Positions 49,044 to 58,048 of a stretch of 64,000 bases of DNA are shown here, piece by piece (the stretch's first letter is position 1; every line of letters begins with the position of its first letter). Source of the stretch: CAVVDY01 sp963815775 (GTDB lineage Bacteria; Acidobacteriota; Terriglobia; Terriglobales; Acidobacteriaceae); contig CAWFIB010000025.1 in the NCBI GenBank assembly GCA_963815775.1, positions 62,001 through 126,000 of the forward strand. Reading direction: 5' to 3'. The notes under the pieces were generated by a model. It was not told where the DNA came from, made no database searches, and saw only the letters and a program-made list of their open reading frames with translations. The translations under genes were made by a program, and so were the position numbers.

Positions 49044-50162
49044 CTAATCCTTCCATGAGCTGCCAGGCTGTATCACGACCTTCATCGAGTCGGATTTCGG
49101 ATGGGCAGCCAACTCCAGGGCTCCAACCGCTTCGGTCAATGGAAAACGATGGCTGATCAGGCCTTCCATGTCCATCTCTCGACCCAGCACGAATCGCTCC
49201 GATTCACTTTGCAGGTCAACCGAAGCGCTGTAAGAACCAAGGAGACTCTTTTCGTCGACGCATACGGCTGCGGGATCAATCACGGCCTCGCCATGCTGCG
49301 TCTGTGCAAACAACAATACCCTCCCGCCAGGGCGTGTCGCATCCATGGCCATGCGAATCAGCCGGTTTCCGGCTGCGGCAAGAATTACAGCATCGGCTCC
49401 ACGTGCTTCAGTTACATCTTTGATGGCCTCGACCGTGTCTACAGATGAAGCGTCGATGTTCTCTTTCAAACCAAACTTATTGGATATTGTATGCCTCTGC
49501 GGAAACAAATCGGAAGTGATTACCCGTGCGCTGCTGCGCCGGGCCAGCACCGCCAGGATGATTCCAATCGGCCCCTGACCGATCACCAGCACGCTCTCCT
49601 GCGGCTTCAGGGCCAGCGCCTCAATACCCTTCATGCAGGTGTTGACCGGCTCGATAAACGAAGCCTGCTCGAACGAGACACCTTGGGGTATGCGGACGAC
49701 GCCGCCATTGCTGACGATCCAGTCCATCACCCGAACATACTCGGAGAAGCCGCCGCCGCTGGGCTCATAGCCGGCGGTAGCCCCGACTTTTTTATAGGTT
49801 GGGCACTGGGCAAAGACCTTGTGACGGCAGTAGTAACAGGCTCGGCAGGGAATGTGATGGAAGACCATCACGCGATCGCCGACGGAGTAGTTGGTCACGC
49901 CGTTGCCAACGGCGGCGATGACGCCCGCGGTCTCATGTCCGAAGATGCGGGGAGCTGAATGCGAGCCTGTGGAAATCTTTTTCAGGTCGGTGCCGCAAAT
50001 CCCGCAGGTATGAACCCGGATCAGCAGCTCGCCCGGACCGATTTGGGGAACCGGAACGCTCTCCAGGCGAACATCGTTCACGCCACGATATACAGCCGCC
50101 TGCATAATCGCGGGGATGGCGCCGACGCTGTCAGACTTTTGCAGTTGTGTGGCTATCGACAA
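49044..50162 (-). CDS. Zinc-dependent medium-chain dehydrogenase (upstream copy)
   Basis: A 372-residue relative of the next gene, not closely alike. Catalytic CGTDLKKIS and FGHETAGVIAAVG, structural zinc CRACYYCRHKVFAQC, and LVIGQGPIGIILAVLARR. The frame begins at TTG 50162 just after hpnG; ATG 50105 is an alternative start directly at the conserved MQAAVYRG. Two such dehydrogenases in tandem inside a hopanoid operon are not part of the textbook set; they could oxidise or reduce the hopanoid side chain. That is inference. Confidence 0.85.
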   Translation of the reverse strand: MSIATQLQKSDSVGAIPAIMQAAVYRGVNDVRLESVPVPQIGPGELLIRVHTCGICGTDLKKISTGSHSAPRIFGHETAGVIAAVGNGVTNYSVGDRVMVFHHIPCRACYYCRHKVFAQCPTYKKVGATAGYEPSGGGFSEYVRVMDWIVSNGGVVRIPQGVSFEQASFIEPVNTCMKGIEALALKPQESVLVIGQGPIGIILAVLARRSSARVITSDLFPQRHTISNKFGLKENIDASSVDTVEAIKDVTEARGADAVILAAAGNRLIRMAMDATRPGGRVLLFAQTQHGEAVIDPAAVCVDEKSLLGSYSASVDLQSESERFVLGREMDMEGLISHRFPLTEAVGALELAAHPKSDSMKVVIQPGSSWKD

Positions 50163-50174
50163 AGCTTTACGGCC

Positions 50175-50876
50175 TCACGCAAGGGTTTTGCTCTCCGAAG
50201 ACCCAGCCTGTGCTGGTTGCTGAATTAGATGATTCAGCGCTTCTGCCAGGTTCCGGACCGCTAATTGAGTATTGCTCGCCAGCCGAACCGCAGGCCCCCA
50301 CCACTTCGGCCGTACGGCTACAAATCCGGCGAATGCAAGCACATGAAACTGACCGCCAGCATCCACAAACTGACCTAGCGGCGGCATAGGGAAGTCCAAT
50401 TCATCGGAAATTGCCTTCACCGCCGCAAAGCGAATCCCCTGTTGTTTCGCTACCCTGGCGACGGCAGCGCCTTCCATGTCCACCACCGATGCCGCGAACC
50501 GGGAAGCCAGACGGCGCTTGCCCTGGATTCCCGCCACGCGAGACGACGTAACCAGCACGGCATCGCCCCCCAGGGTCGAGTAGTGCTCACCTGTGGCCTC
50601 GTCGACCACGTCGCGCACATGGAGAACGTCGCCAGGTTTCAAGCCGGGCGTCAACGCACCCGCGATGCCGGCTGAGACCAGCAGCTTCGGATTCGCCTCC
50701 CTCACTGCCAACTCTGCCGCGCGCTGCGCGCGATCGCGGCCGATTCCGCCAACCGCCAACAGAGCCGAGGGCAGCTCGTAAAGATAAATCCCATCCCGCT
50801 TGCGAAGCTTCGCGTGCCGCTCCAGCGGCCCCAACTCGTGCCGCATCGCGGCAACAATGGCGACGGGCTTAGACAT
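50175..50876 (-). CDS. hpnG: Hopanoid-associated phosphorylase/nucleosidase
   Basis: A 233-residue member of the purine nucleoside phosphorylase/MTA nucleosidase superfamily. In hopanoid makers HpnG removes adenine from adenosylhopane to leave ribosylhopane. N-terminus MSKPVAIVAAMRHELGPLER, then LLVSAGIAGALTPGLKPGDV and VDMEGAAVARVAKQQGIRF (the conserved Met-Glu). ATG 50876 overlaps the hpnA 3' end by 8 bases; ATG 50882 is possible. Position beside hpnA and the cyclase gene supports the hopanoid role. Confidence 0.88.
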   Translation of the reverse strand: MSKPVAIVAAMRHELGPLERHAKLRKRDGIYLYELPSALLAVGGIGRDRAQRAAELAVREANPKLLVSAGIAGALTPGLKPGDVLHVRDVVDEATGEHYSTLGGDAVLVTSSRVAGIQGKRRLASRFAASVVDMEGAAVARVAKQQGIRFAAVKAISDELDFPMPPLGQFVDAGGQFHVLAFAGFVAVRPKWWGPAVRLASNTQLAVRNLAEALNHLIQQPAQAGSSESKTLA

Positions 50877-51855
50877 AGCCATTGTCGCGGAACCAATCCA
50901 CTGCACGCCGCAATGCGTTGTCGACCGGCCCAGGTTTCCATCCGAGTTCGCGTTCCGCCTTGGCGCTGGACACAAACATCTTTTTGCGGCCCATGCGCAC
51001 GGCGTCTAGCGTGACCCGTGGCTCGCGCTTCCGCAGCTTGCCGGTGACCAGCGTGTCCACCACCCCGGCCGCATAGGCCACGGCATAGGGCAACTCGATC
51101 CTGGGCGAAGGCAATCCCGTGATCGCCCCCAGCTTGTCCAGGATCTGCTTCAGCGTCAGGTTTTCGCCGCCAAGAATATAGCGTTCACCAGGCTTTGCCT
51201 TTTCGAGAGCCAGAACGTGTCCCTCTGCGCAATCGAGCACATCAAGCAGGTTTAGTCCGGTGTCGACGTAAGCCGGAAACTTGCGCTTGAGGAAGTCGAC
51301 GATGATCTGTCCGGTCGGCGTCGGCTTGATGTCGCGCTCTCCAATGGGAGTCGTCGGATTCACCATTACCACGTCCTGGCCGTCGTGCGCTGCGTCGATT
51401 ACCAGGCGCTCTGCCATGAACTTGCTGCGCTTGTAGTCGCCGATCATGTTCGACAGCGTGACCGGAGTGCTCTCGTCTGTCAGCCTGCCGTTGTTGCCGA
51501 AGCCCATGGTGGCAACGCTGCTGGTGTAGACCACGCGCCGCACGCCGGAGTCCTTCGCTGCCTGGAGAATATTTCGCGTACCTTCGACGTTGGAGTCATA
51601 CAGCTCCCGGCCATTGACCGCCCACAGGCGATAGTCGGCTGCGACATGGAAGACAACTTCGCAGTCTGCCATGCCATGCTTCAGCGAATCGAGATTGCGC
51701 AAGTCGCCCACCACGCGCTCGGCGTTCAGTTCGGCGATGTTATGCAGCCGGCTTGACGAGCGCACCAGCAGCCGCAGTTCCGCGCCGCCCTTCAATAGCG
51801 TGCGCGCAACGTGGCTTCCCAGAAATCCCGTCGATCCTGTAACGAAAGCTTTCAT
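50869..51855 (-). CDS. hpnA: Hopanoid-associated NAD-dependent sugar epimerase-like protein
   Basis: A 328-residue extended short-chain dehydrogenase. The nucleotide motif is VTGSTGFLGSHVARTLLKGG; the catalytic Tyr-x3-Lys appears as DYKRSK, and VYTSSVATMGF supplies the Ser/Thr. HpnA is common in hopanoid clusters and is thought to act on the side-chain sugar; it was once called dihydroflavonol reductase. ATG 51855 is clear. The methyltransferase gene lies 10 bases upstream. Confidence 0.88.
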   Translation of the reverse strand: MKAFVTGSTGFLGSHVARTLLKGGAELRLLVRSSSRLHNIAELNAERVVGDLRNLDSLKHGMADCEVVFHVAADYRLWAVNGRELYDSNVEGTRNILQAAKDSGVRRVVYTSSVATMGFGNNGRLTDESTPVTLSNMIGDYKRSKFMAERLVIDAAHDGQDVVMVNPTTPIGERDIKPTPTGQIIVDFLKRKFPAYVDTGLNLLDVLDCAEGHVLALEKAKPGERYILGGENLTLKQILDKLGAITGLPSPRIELPYAVAYAAGVVDTLVTGKLRKREPRVTLDAVRMGRKKMFVSSAKAERELGWKPGPVDNALRRAVDWFRDNGYV

Positions 51856-51865
51856 TATTCAGCAG

Positions 51866-52711
51866 TTACTTCACACCGAAGATTGTGCTCTGGAAATTCG
51901 GCAAGCGCGTCTCTACTTTGGTGAAACCCGCTTCCCGGCACACTTGTTCCATCCAACCCTTGTCGTAGGCTACGGCGGCCTCAGGATAGCGCTCATTCTC
52001 GATGTGGGCAGCCTGCCTGCGATGTGCGAAGCTCCAGCGCCCGCCCAGCAGATTCAGGGTGCGCAGATCGTCCATGCAGAAAAACGTCATCGCCATGATG
52101 CCGCCCGGGCGAAGCACCCGCGCCGACTCCTTGACATAAGCGCACACATCGCTTTCCAGCAGATGCGAAAAGAGCGACTGTGAGATCACCAGGTCAATGG
52201 TGTTGTCCTCGCAACCCTCCAGACGAACTTGAGCACCCGAAGCTCCACGGGGGTTATACACCGCGCTAAAGATATCCAGTGGGCGAAAGCGGAAGTGCTC
52301 AGGATCGAAGTTCCTCTGGCACCAGCGCACCATGCCGGCATCGACGTCGTAGCCGCAATATTGCCCACGAAACCGCTCACCCATGTACTCAAAGTCTCGC
52401 AGCGCCACTGCGCTCTTGCCGCACCCGCTGCCCAGGTCCACAACCCGCGAATCCAGGTTCGCCCATCCTTGCGCAAAAGCGTAAAGCCAGAAGTTCACGC
52501 CTTTGGTGAGATAGAAAAAATACGGCGACAGAATGTCATTGCACCCCGTCCGGCTGATGTAGCGCATCGGCGGAAATCGCCGCTTGGTTACCATGCGGCA
52601 TGCCGTCCCCACCGTCCAGTCATTGATGACCGAGAAAGGATAGAACAGCGCAGACCGGGACAGCACGGCGGTCGAAGGAACCAGCCTTCGCAGCCAACGC
52701 CTAGAAACCAT
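51866..52711 (-). CDS. Class I SAM methyltransferase in the hopanoid operon
   Basis: A 281-residue methyltransferase with motif I VVDLGSGCGKSAVALRDFEY, motif II region CGYDVDAGMVRWCQRNF and VISQSLFSHLL, ESARVLRPGGIMAMTFF. A cluster of aromatic residues precedes motif I (SPYFFYLTKGVNFWLYAFAQ). Not HpnP, which is a radical SAM enzyme, and not a known hpn gene. Between the cyclase and hpnA, it could methylate a hopanoid or squalene-derived lipid. Start ATG 52711 is the first in frame; MVTKRRFPPMRY further in is an alternative. Substrate is unknown. Confidence 0.85.
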   Translation of the reverse strand: MVSRRWLRRLVPSTAVLSRSALFYPFSVINDWTVGTACRMVTKRRFPPMRYISRTGCNDILSPYFFYLTKGVNFWLYAFAQGWANLDSRVVDLGSGCGKSAVALRDFEYMGERFRGQYCGYDVDAGMVRWCQRNFDPEHFRFRPLDIFSAVYNPRGASGAQVRLEGCEDNTIDLVISQSLFSHLLESDVCAYVKESARVLRPGGIMAMTFFCMDDLRTLNLLGGRWSFAHRRQAAHIENERYPEAAVAYDKGWMEQVCREAGFTKVETRLPNFQSTIFGVK

Positions 52712-52772
52712 CAGAGTTCCTGGTCATCATGTGCTGGTTACGCGGCATCGCAGGTGCCACGATATGGTCCGC

Positions 52773-54782
52773 TTACGAGAGCTCGCGATCGGCCGATTCA
52801 CTCCGCGGCCGAACGGCACGTAACTGATCCTCTGCGGCGGCAGCCGACGCCTTGCCATAAGCGCTCAGAGCGATCAGCGGAAAATATTGGCGATACATGT
52901 AGTACATCAGGTAGAAGACGCGCGGAAATCCCGTGCCGGTGTACCACTGCTCATCCCACGAGCCGTCACGCCGTTGTGTCTTCAGCAGGTAGGCGACGCC
53001 CCGCGCCACGCAATCGCTACGCAGATCGTTTGCCGCCAGCAGGCCCATGATCGCCCAGGCGGTTTGCGAGGCGGTGCTCGGTCCCACCCCTTTCAGGTTG
53101 GGATCGTCATAAGAGCCGCAGCTCTCGCCCCAACCGCCATCGGGATTCTGCACCATCCGCAGCCACTCGGCCGCCTGCTGCACCATTGGTTCGTGATAAT
53201 CCATGCCCACGGCTTCCAGGCCGCGCAGCACCAGGGCCGTGCCGTAGATGTAGTTCACGCCCCAGCGTCCAAACCATGAGCCGTCAGCTTCCTGCTCGCT
53301 CTTGATGAAATCGAGGGCGCGCTTCACGGGCGCGTCCTTCATCGAATATCCGTAGGTAGCCAGGCATTCCAGCACGCGCCCGGTAATGTCGACGGTAGGG
53401 GGATCGAGCATCGCGTTGTGATCGGCGAAAGGAATGTGCTGGAAGACCATGCGGTCGTTGTCTTTGTCGAACGACGCCCAGCCGCCGTTCTTGCACTGCA
53501 TCGACAACACCCAGTCGATCGCCCGCTGCACCGACTTGTACTGAAAATTCTCGTTGCTGGTTTTCACCCGGCTCAGCGCCAGCATCACCATCGCGCTGTC
53601 GTCGACGTCGGGATAGAACTCGTTGTTGAACTCGAAGTACCAGCCCGCAGGAGCCGCCTTAGGATTCTTCACGCACCAGTCGCCCTTGCGCGTGACCTGC
53701 TTTTGCAGCATCCATTCGCTGGGCTTCACCAGGCGTGGATCGGTCGGCGGCACTCCGCTGTCGCCCAGCGCGAAGACCGCGTAGGCGGTGTCCCAGACCG
53801 GCGATTTGCAAGGCTGCATGCGGAAGGTGGTCTCTTCCTCGATGCCCAGCTTCTCGAATTCGTCCATCGCGCGGATGACCTGCGGATCGTCGAGGGAGTA
53901 CCCAAGACAACGCAGCGCGATGATCGAGTTCATGATGCTGGGGTAGATGGCCCCCAGACCGTCACTCATCTCCAGGCGCTCCAGCACCCATTTCTCTGCT
54001 TTCTTTAAGGCCTGCGAACGCAGCGGGCGGATGTGTACCAGTTCGAAGAAGTGCACCAGGCGATCAAGGACAAGGAAGAAATTCCGCCAGCTAATGAGCT
54101 TCTTGGCCCACTTCAGGCGCAGGTTGCTCTTGCGCCCGCCGACAAACAACTCGTCGATGTGCTGGTCTTCGGGAATCTTCTTGAACGGCTTCTTGGCGTA
54201 CGCGATCGACAGCGGAACCAGAATGGCGCGCGACCACGAGGAAATCTCGTAGATGTTGAACCAGAACCAACTGGGGAAGAGCACGATCTCCGGCGGCACC
54301 GCAGGAACCGCATCGTAATCGTACTGGCCCAGGAAGCACAGGTAGATCTTGGTGAAGGTGTTGACCTCGGTCACTCCGCCCATCGCGAGAATGCACTCGC
54401 GCGCCTTGGCCATCGCCCGATGGTCCGGACCATAGCCGGCCATCTTCAGCGCGAAATAGGCCTTCACCGAGGCGCTGATGTTCGACGGGCCCCCGTTATA
54501 GATGGGAAATCCGCCATCCTCGTTCTGCCTGGTCAGGATCTCATTGGCGCACTTCTGCGTGCGGGCTGGATCTTCGGTCCCCAGCAGGCGGTGCAGAAGG
54601 ATGTAATCGGACTCGAGTGTGGAGTCGGCGCCCAGTTCGCCACACCAATAGCCGTGCTCAGTTTCCTGGAGGGAAAACAAGTATTTGCGCGAGGCGTCGA
54701 TTGCCGCAGCCACGCGCGCTTTGATGTCATCAATTTTGCCGAAACGCATCTCGGCAGGATTCGGGGGTAGTGCTTCTGCCAT
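52773..54782 (-). CDS. shc: Squalene-hopene cyclase
   Basis: Cyclizes squalene to hopene at the membrane. A 669-residue protein with the catalytic Asp motif FYPDVDDSAMVM (D392-x-D394-D395), QW repeats such as SLQETEHGYWCGEL, QNEDGGFPIYNG, QCKNGGWASFDKD, QNPDGGWGESCGSYDD and QRRDGSWDEQWYTGTGFPRV. Family-normal length. ATG 54782 is chosen; a TTG at 54818 would extend it into ispH. Starts 7 bases after the ispH stop. Confidence 0.96.
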   Translation of the reverse strand: MAEALPPNPAEMRFGKIDDIKARVAAAIDASRKYLFSLQETEHGYWCGELGADSTLESDYILLHRLLGTEDPARTQKCANEILTRQNEDGGFPIYNGGPSNISASVKAYFALKMAGYGPDHRAMAKARECILAMGGVTEVNTFTKIYLCFLGQYDYDAVPAVPPEIVLFPSWFWFNIYEISSWSRAILVPLSIAYAKKPFKKIPEDQHIDELFVGGRKSNLRLKWAKKLISWRNFFLVLDRLVHFFELVHIRPLRSQALKKAEKWVLERLEMSDGLGAIYPSIMNSIIALRCLGYSLDDPQVIRAMDEFEKLGIEEETTFRMQPCKSPVWDTAYAVFALGDSGVPPTDPRLVKPSEWMLQKQVTRKGDWCVKNPKAAPAGWYFEFNNEFYPDVDDSAMVMLALSRVKTSNENFQYKSVQRAIDWVLSMQCKNGGWASFDKDNDRMVFQHIPFADHNAMLDPPTVDITGRVLECLATYGYSMKDAPVKRALDFIKSEQEADGSWFGRWGVNYIYGTALVLRGLEAVGMDYHEPMVQQAAEWLRMVQNPDGGWGESCGSYDDPNLKGVGPSTASQTAWAIMGLLAANDLRSDCVARGVAYLLKTQRRDGSWDEQWYTGTGFPRVFYLMYYMYRQYFPLIALSAYGKASAAAAEDQLRAVRPRSESADRELS

Positions 54783-54789
54783 TGCGTTC

Positions 54790-55761
54790 TTACTCAGCCA
54801 GCGCCGGAGCAGCGCCAATCGCTTCGATGATCTCGGGCGGCAGACCGAAGCGAACGTGTTCCGGCATTACTTCTACTTCTCTCAAATCGGTAAAACCCTG
54901 TTCTTGCAGGTAGCTCACGGCTTCCTGTACCAGAATCTCGGGCGCCGAAGCGCCGGCGGTCAGACCGACGGTATTCACCTCCATCAGCCACTCGGGCTTG
55001 ATGGAGCGGAAGTTCTCAATGAGGTAGGACTTGGCCCCGAGGTTACAGGCAACTTCGACCAGCCGGTTGGAATTCGAGCTGTTATCGGAGCCCACCACCA
55101 GCAGCAGGTCACACTCCGCTGCAACGTCCTTCACTGCAGTTTGACGGTTCTCGGTGGCGTAGCAGATGTCCTGCGCATGCGGGCCCTTAATGTTGGGGAA
55201 CTTCTTCCGCAGGGCTTCAATCACGTGCGTGGTCTCGTCGAGGCTCAACGTGGTCTGCGTAAGATACGCGATGCGCTCGGGATCGGGGACCTGCAGGTTT
55301 TCGACCTCTTCGGGTGAATCCACGACCTGAGTGACTGCCGGAGCTTCACCCAGCGTGCCGATGACCTCGTCGTGGTCGCGGTGACCGATGAGGATGAGCG
55401 AATAACCTTCACGGGCGAACTTGACTGCCTCCACATGGACCTTGGTGACCAGGGGGCAGGTGGCATCAATGACGCGCAACTCGCGCAGTTTGCTGGCGTC
55501 GCGGACCTCGGGAGCCACACCGTGCGCGCTGTAAATCACGCGCTCGCCCGCCGGGACCTCTTCCACGCTGTCGACAAAAATCGCGCCCTTGGCGGAGAGC
55601 TCGTCGACAACATAACGGTTGTGGACGATCTCCTTGCGGACGTAGATGGGCGCGCCGAAGGTCTCCAGCGCTATGCGAACGATGTCAATAGCGCGCACCA
55701 CACCGGCGCAGAAGCCTCGCGGTTTCAACAGCAGTAACGTCTTTGCTTGTTTTTGAACCAT
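54790..55761 (-). CDS. ispH: 4-hydroxy-3-methylbut-2-enyl diphosphate reductase
   Basis: Last enzyme of the MEP pathway, making IPP and DMAPP. A 323-residue iron-sulfur protein with the three conserved Cys in KPRGFCAGVVRAIDIV, VIDATCPLVTKVH and ICYATENRQTAV, plus IYSAHGVAPEV and GSDNSSNSNRLVEVA. ATG 55761 has AAGGA 6 nt upstream. First gene of the hopanoid operon, feeding isoprenoid precursors. Confidence 0.96.
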   Translation of the reverse strand: MVQKQAKTLLLLKPRGFCAGVVRAIDIVRIALETFGAPIYVRKEIVHNRYVVDELSAKGAIFVDSVEEVPAGERVIYSAHGVAPEVRDASKLRELRVIDATCPLVTKVHVEAVKFAREGYSLILIGHRDHDEVIGTLGEAPAVTQVVDSPEEVENLQVPDPERIAYLTQTTLSLDETTHVIEALRKKFPNIKGPHAQDICYATENRQTAVKDVAAECDLLLVVGSDNSSNSNRLVEVACNLGAKSYLIENFRSIKPEWLMEVNTVGLTAGASAPEILVQEAVSYLQEQGFTDLREVEVMPEHVRFGLPPEIIEAIGAAPALAE

Positions 55762-55965
55762 GCAATCCTTTAGACGAGGCCTGGGCACACACGGGTGCCA
55801 TCCTCACGAAACTCTATTTTAACAGTCCGGCGCCTGAGAACCCACAGGAGCGGAGCTGCGGAATCCAGCAATATACCCCCGGATTTGAGCAGTCGGTGGA
55901 GACAGGACTTTTCGGTCGGACATTACCCAATCGAAACCAGAGAAGATTACACTTTTGAGTCAGAG

Positions 55966-56178
55966 ATGACGAAGAAACCTAAATCGGTTCGAAGCAACGG
56001 TGCCAAGAGGGCCAGCTCGGGTGACCTTGGGGCCCAACGTTTCGAAAGCGCTCCAGTGAAGCCTAAGTTTCGGACAATGGAAGAGTGGTTCGCAGCGATC
56101 GACGAAGTCGGGATATCAGATGACTTTGGTCGCGGCTGGTGGAAGCAGCCGAAAGCTCCTAAGCGCAATTTATTCTGA
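55966..56178 (+). CDS. Small hypothetical protein (70 aa)
   Basis: Basic N-terminus MTKKPKSVRSNGAKRASSGD followed by a conserved-looking acidic/aromatic core (FRTMEEWFAAIDEVGISDDF) and GWWKQPKAPKRNLF. It may bind nucleic acid, but no domain is recognised. There is no good ribosome-binding site. The frame extends further 5' without a start that looks better. Coding status uncertain. Confidence 0.5.
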   Translation: MTKKPKSVRSNGAKRASSGDLGAQRFESAPVKPKFRTMEEWFAAIDEVGISDDFGRGWWKQPKAPKRNLF

Positions 56179-56274
56179 GAATCCTCCGTGCCTCAGTGGT
56201 GATCCTCTCCGCCCTCGTTTGCGCATCTTCCTAGGCCTCCTTTATCGTTGACCTTCCTCTAAAACGGAACCACC

Positions 56275-57961
56275 ATGAGCGACAAAACTTCCCACGCCGC
56301 ATTCGAAAGCAAAGTCAAAGCCGGTTCGCATCGCTTTGAGCACAACGTTCACGCCATGGCCGAGTTGGTCACGCGCCTGCGCAATGAAGAAGAGGTCATC
56401 CACGAGGGCGGCGGCGAGAAAGGCATCGAGTCGCAGCACAAGAAAGGCCGCCTCACTGCGCGCGAGCGCATCGCGCTGCTGATCGACGAAGACACTGAAT
56501 TCTTCGAGCTGGGCGCTTATGTCGCGTGGGGCATGTATGAAGAGTGGGGCGGCGCGCCCTCGGCAGGAGTCGTGACCGGCATCGGCCGCGTCCACGGACG
56601 CATGGTGATGCTGATCGTGAACGACGCCACGGTGAAGGCCGGCGCGTTCTTCCCCATGACCTCCAAGAAGGTCATTCGCGCCCAGAACATTGCCATCGAC
56701 AACCGCATCCCCACGATTTACCTGGTCGACTCTGCCGGCGTCTTTCTGCCGCTACAGGAAGATGTCTTTCCCGACACCGACGATTTCGGCCGCGTCTTTC
56801 GCAACAACGCGGTGATGTCGGCCATGGGGATTCCGCAGATTGCGGCCATCATGGGCATGTGTGTGGCGGGCGGCGGATATCTGCCGGTGATGTGCGATCA
56901 CGTGCTGATGACCGAAGGCAGCGGGTTGTTCCTGGCAGGGCCGGCGCTGGTGCAAGCGGCGATTGGCGCCAAGTATTCGGCTGAAGAATTGGGCGGCGCC
57001 AAGATGCACGCGCAGATCAGCGGCACTGTCGACTATCGCGAGCCGGATGACGGATCCTGCATCGCCCGCATTCGCGCCCTGGTCGACAAAATGGGCAATC
57101 GCCAGCTTGGCGTCTTCGATCGCAAGGAGCCGCACCCGCCGCACTATCCCGCGGAGGAAGATCTGGGGCATCTTCGACTCCGATCCGGCAAAGCAGTACG
57201 ACATGAAAGAGATCATCGCGCGCATCGTCGACAACAGCCACTTCGACGAATACCGCAGCGAGTACGGAGAGACAGTGATCTGCGGCTTCGCCCGCATTGG
57301 CGGCTTCGCCGTCGGCATCGTCGCCAATCAGAAGACGCATGTCCACCAGACCGACCACTCGGGCAACAAGCGCGTCGAATTCGGCGGCGTCATCTACACC
57401 GAATCGGCGGAGAAGGCGGCGCGCTTCATCATGGACTGCAACCAGAACATCGTGCCCCTGGTCTTTCTGCACGATGTCAACGGATTCATGGTCGGCCGCG
57501 ACGCTGAGTGGAGCGGCATCATCCGCGCCGGAGCCAAGATGGTCAACGCCGTCTCGAACTCGGTGGTGCCCAAGATCACGGTGATCGTGGGCGGCTCGTT
57601 TGGAGCAGGGCATTATGCGATGTGCGGCAAGGCCTACGATCCGCGGTTCGTCTTTGCCTGGCCGACCGCGAAATACGCGGTGATGAGCGGGGCGTCGGCG
57701 GCCAACACGCTGGTCGAGATCAAGATCAAGCAACTAGAGCGCGGCGGCAAGAAGCTGAACGAGGAAGACAAGAAGAAGCTCTACGACGAGGTGAAAGCCA
57801 CCTACGACGAGCAGATGGACCCGCGCTACGGCGCAGCGCGCTTGTGGATCGACAAGATCATCGATCCCGCAGAGACACGTGACGCGATCGTCACCGCGCT
57901 GGAAGCCGCGTCGCTCAATCCCGAGCTGCCGAAGTTCAGCGTGGGAGTGCTGCAGACATAG
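56275..57961 (+). pseudogene. Acyl-CoA carboxylase carboxyltransferase subunit, single-base frameshift
   Basis: The beta subunit type of propionyl-CoA or methylcrotonyl-CoA carboxylases. The first frame (from ATG 56275) has ARERIALLIDEDTEFFELGA, FFPMTSKKVIRAQNIAIDN, IPTIYLVDSAGVFLP and MGMCVAGGGYLPVMCDHV. At about 57165 a base is missing: the expected PAEEDLWGIFDSDPAKQYD reads as two frames, EEDLG then GIFDSDPAKQYDMKEIIARI. The second frame ends normally at 57961 (FGAGHYAMCGKAYDPRF). A lost T after CTG (57163-57165) explains it. This could be an assembly error or a real null. The biotin carboxylase partner is not adjacent. Confidence 0.85.
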
Positions 57962-57984
57962 CTGTGAGCCGTCAGTTGACGACG

Positions 57985-58016
57985 GAGGTATCAGGTGTCA
58001 GGTGTCAGGTTGCAGG
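57985..58016. repeat. CAGGTGTCAGGT repeat at a gene end
   Basis: AGGTATCAGGTGTCAGGTGT followed by CAGGTTGCAGG, starting 24 bases after the carboxylase stop. It is related in form to the words at 17460-17497. The 87-base gap to the convergent CoA-transferase holds nothing else. Confidence 0.5.
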
Positions 58017-58048
58017 CGTGTTCAGGCGTGCCGCAGGTCGCCCGCCTT

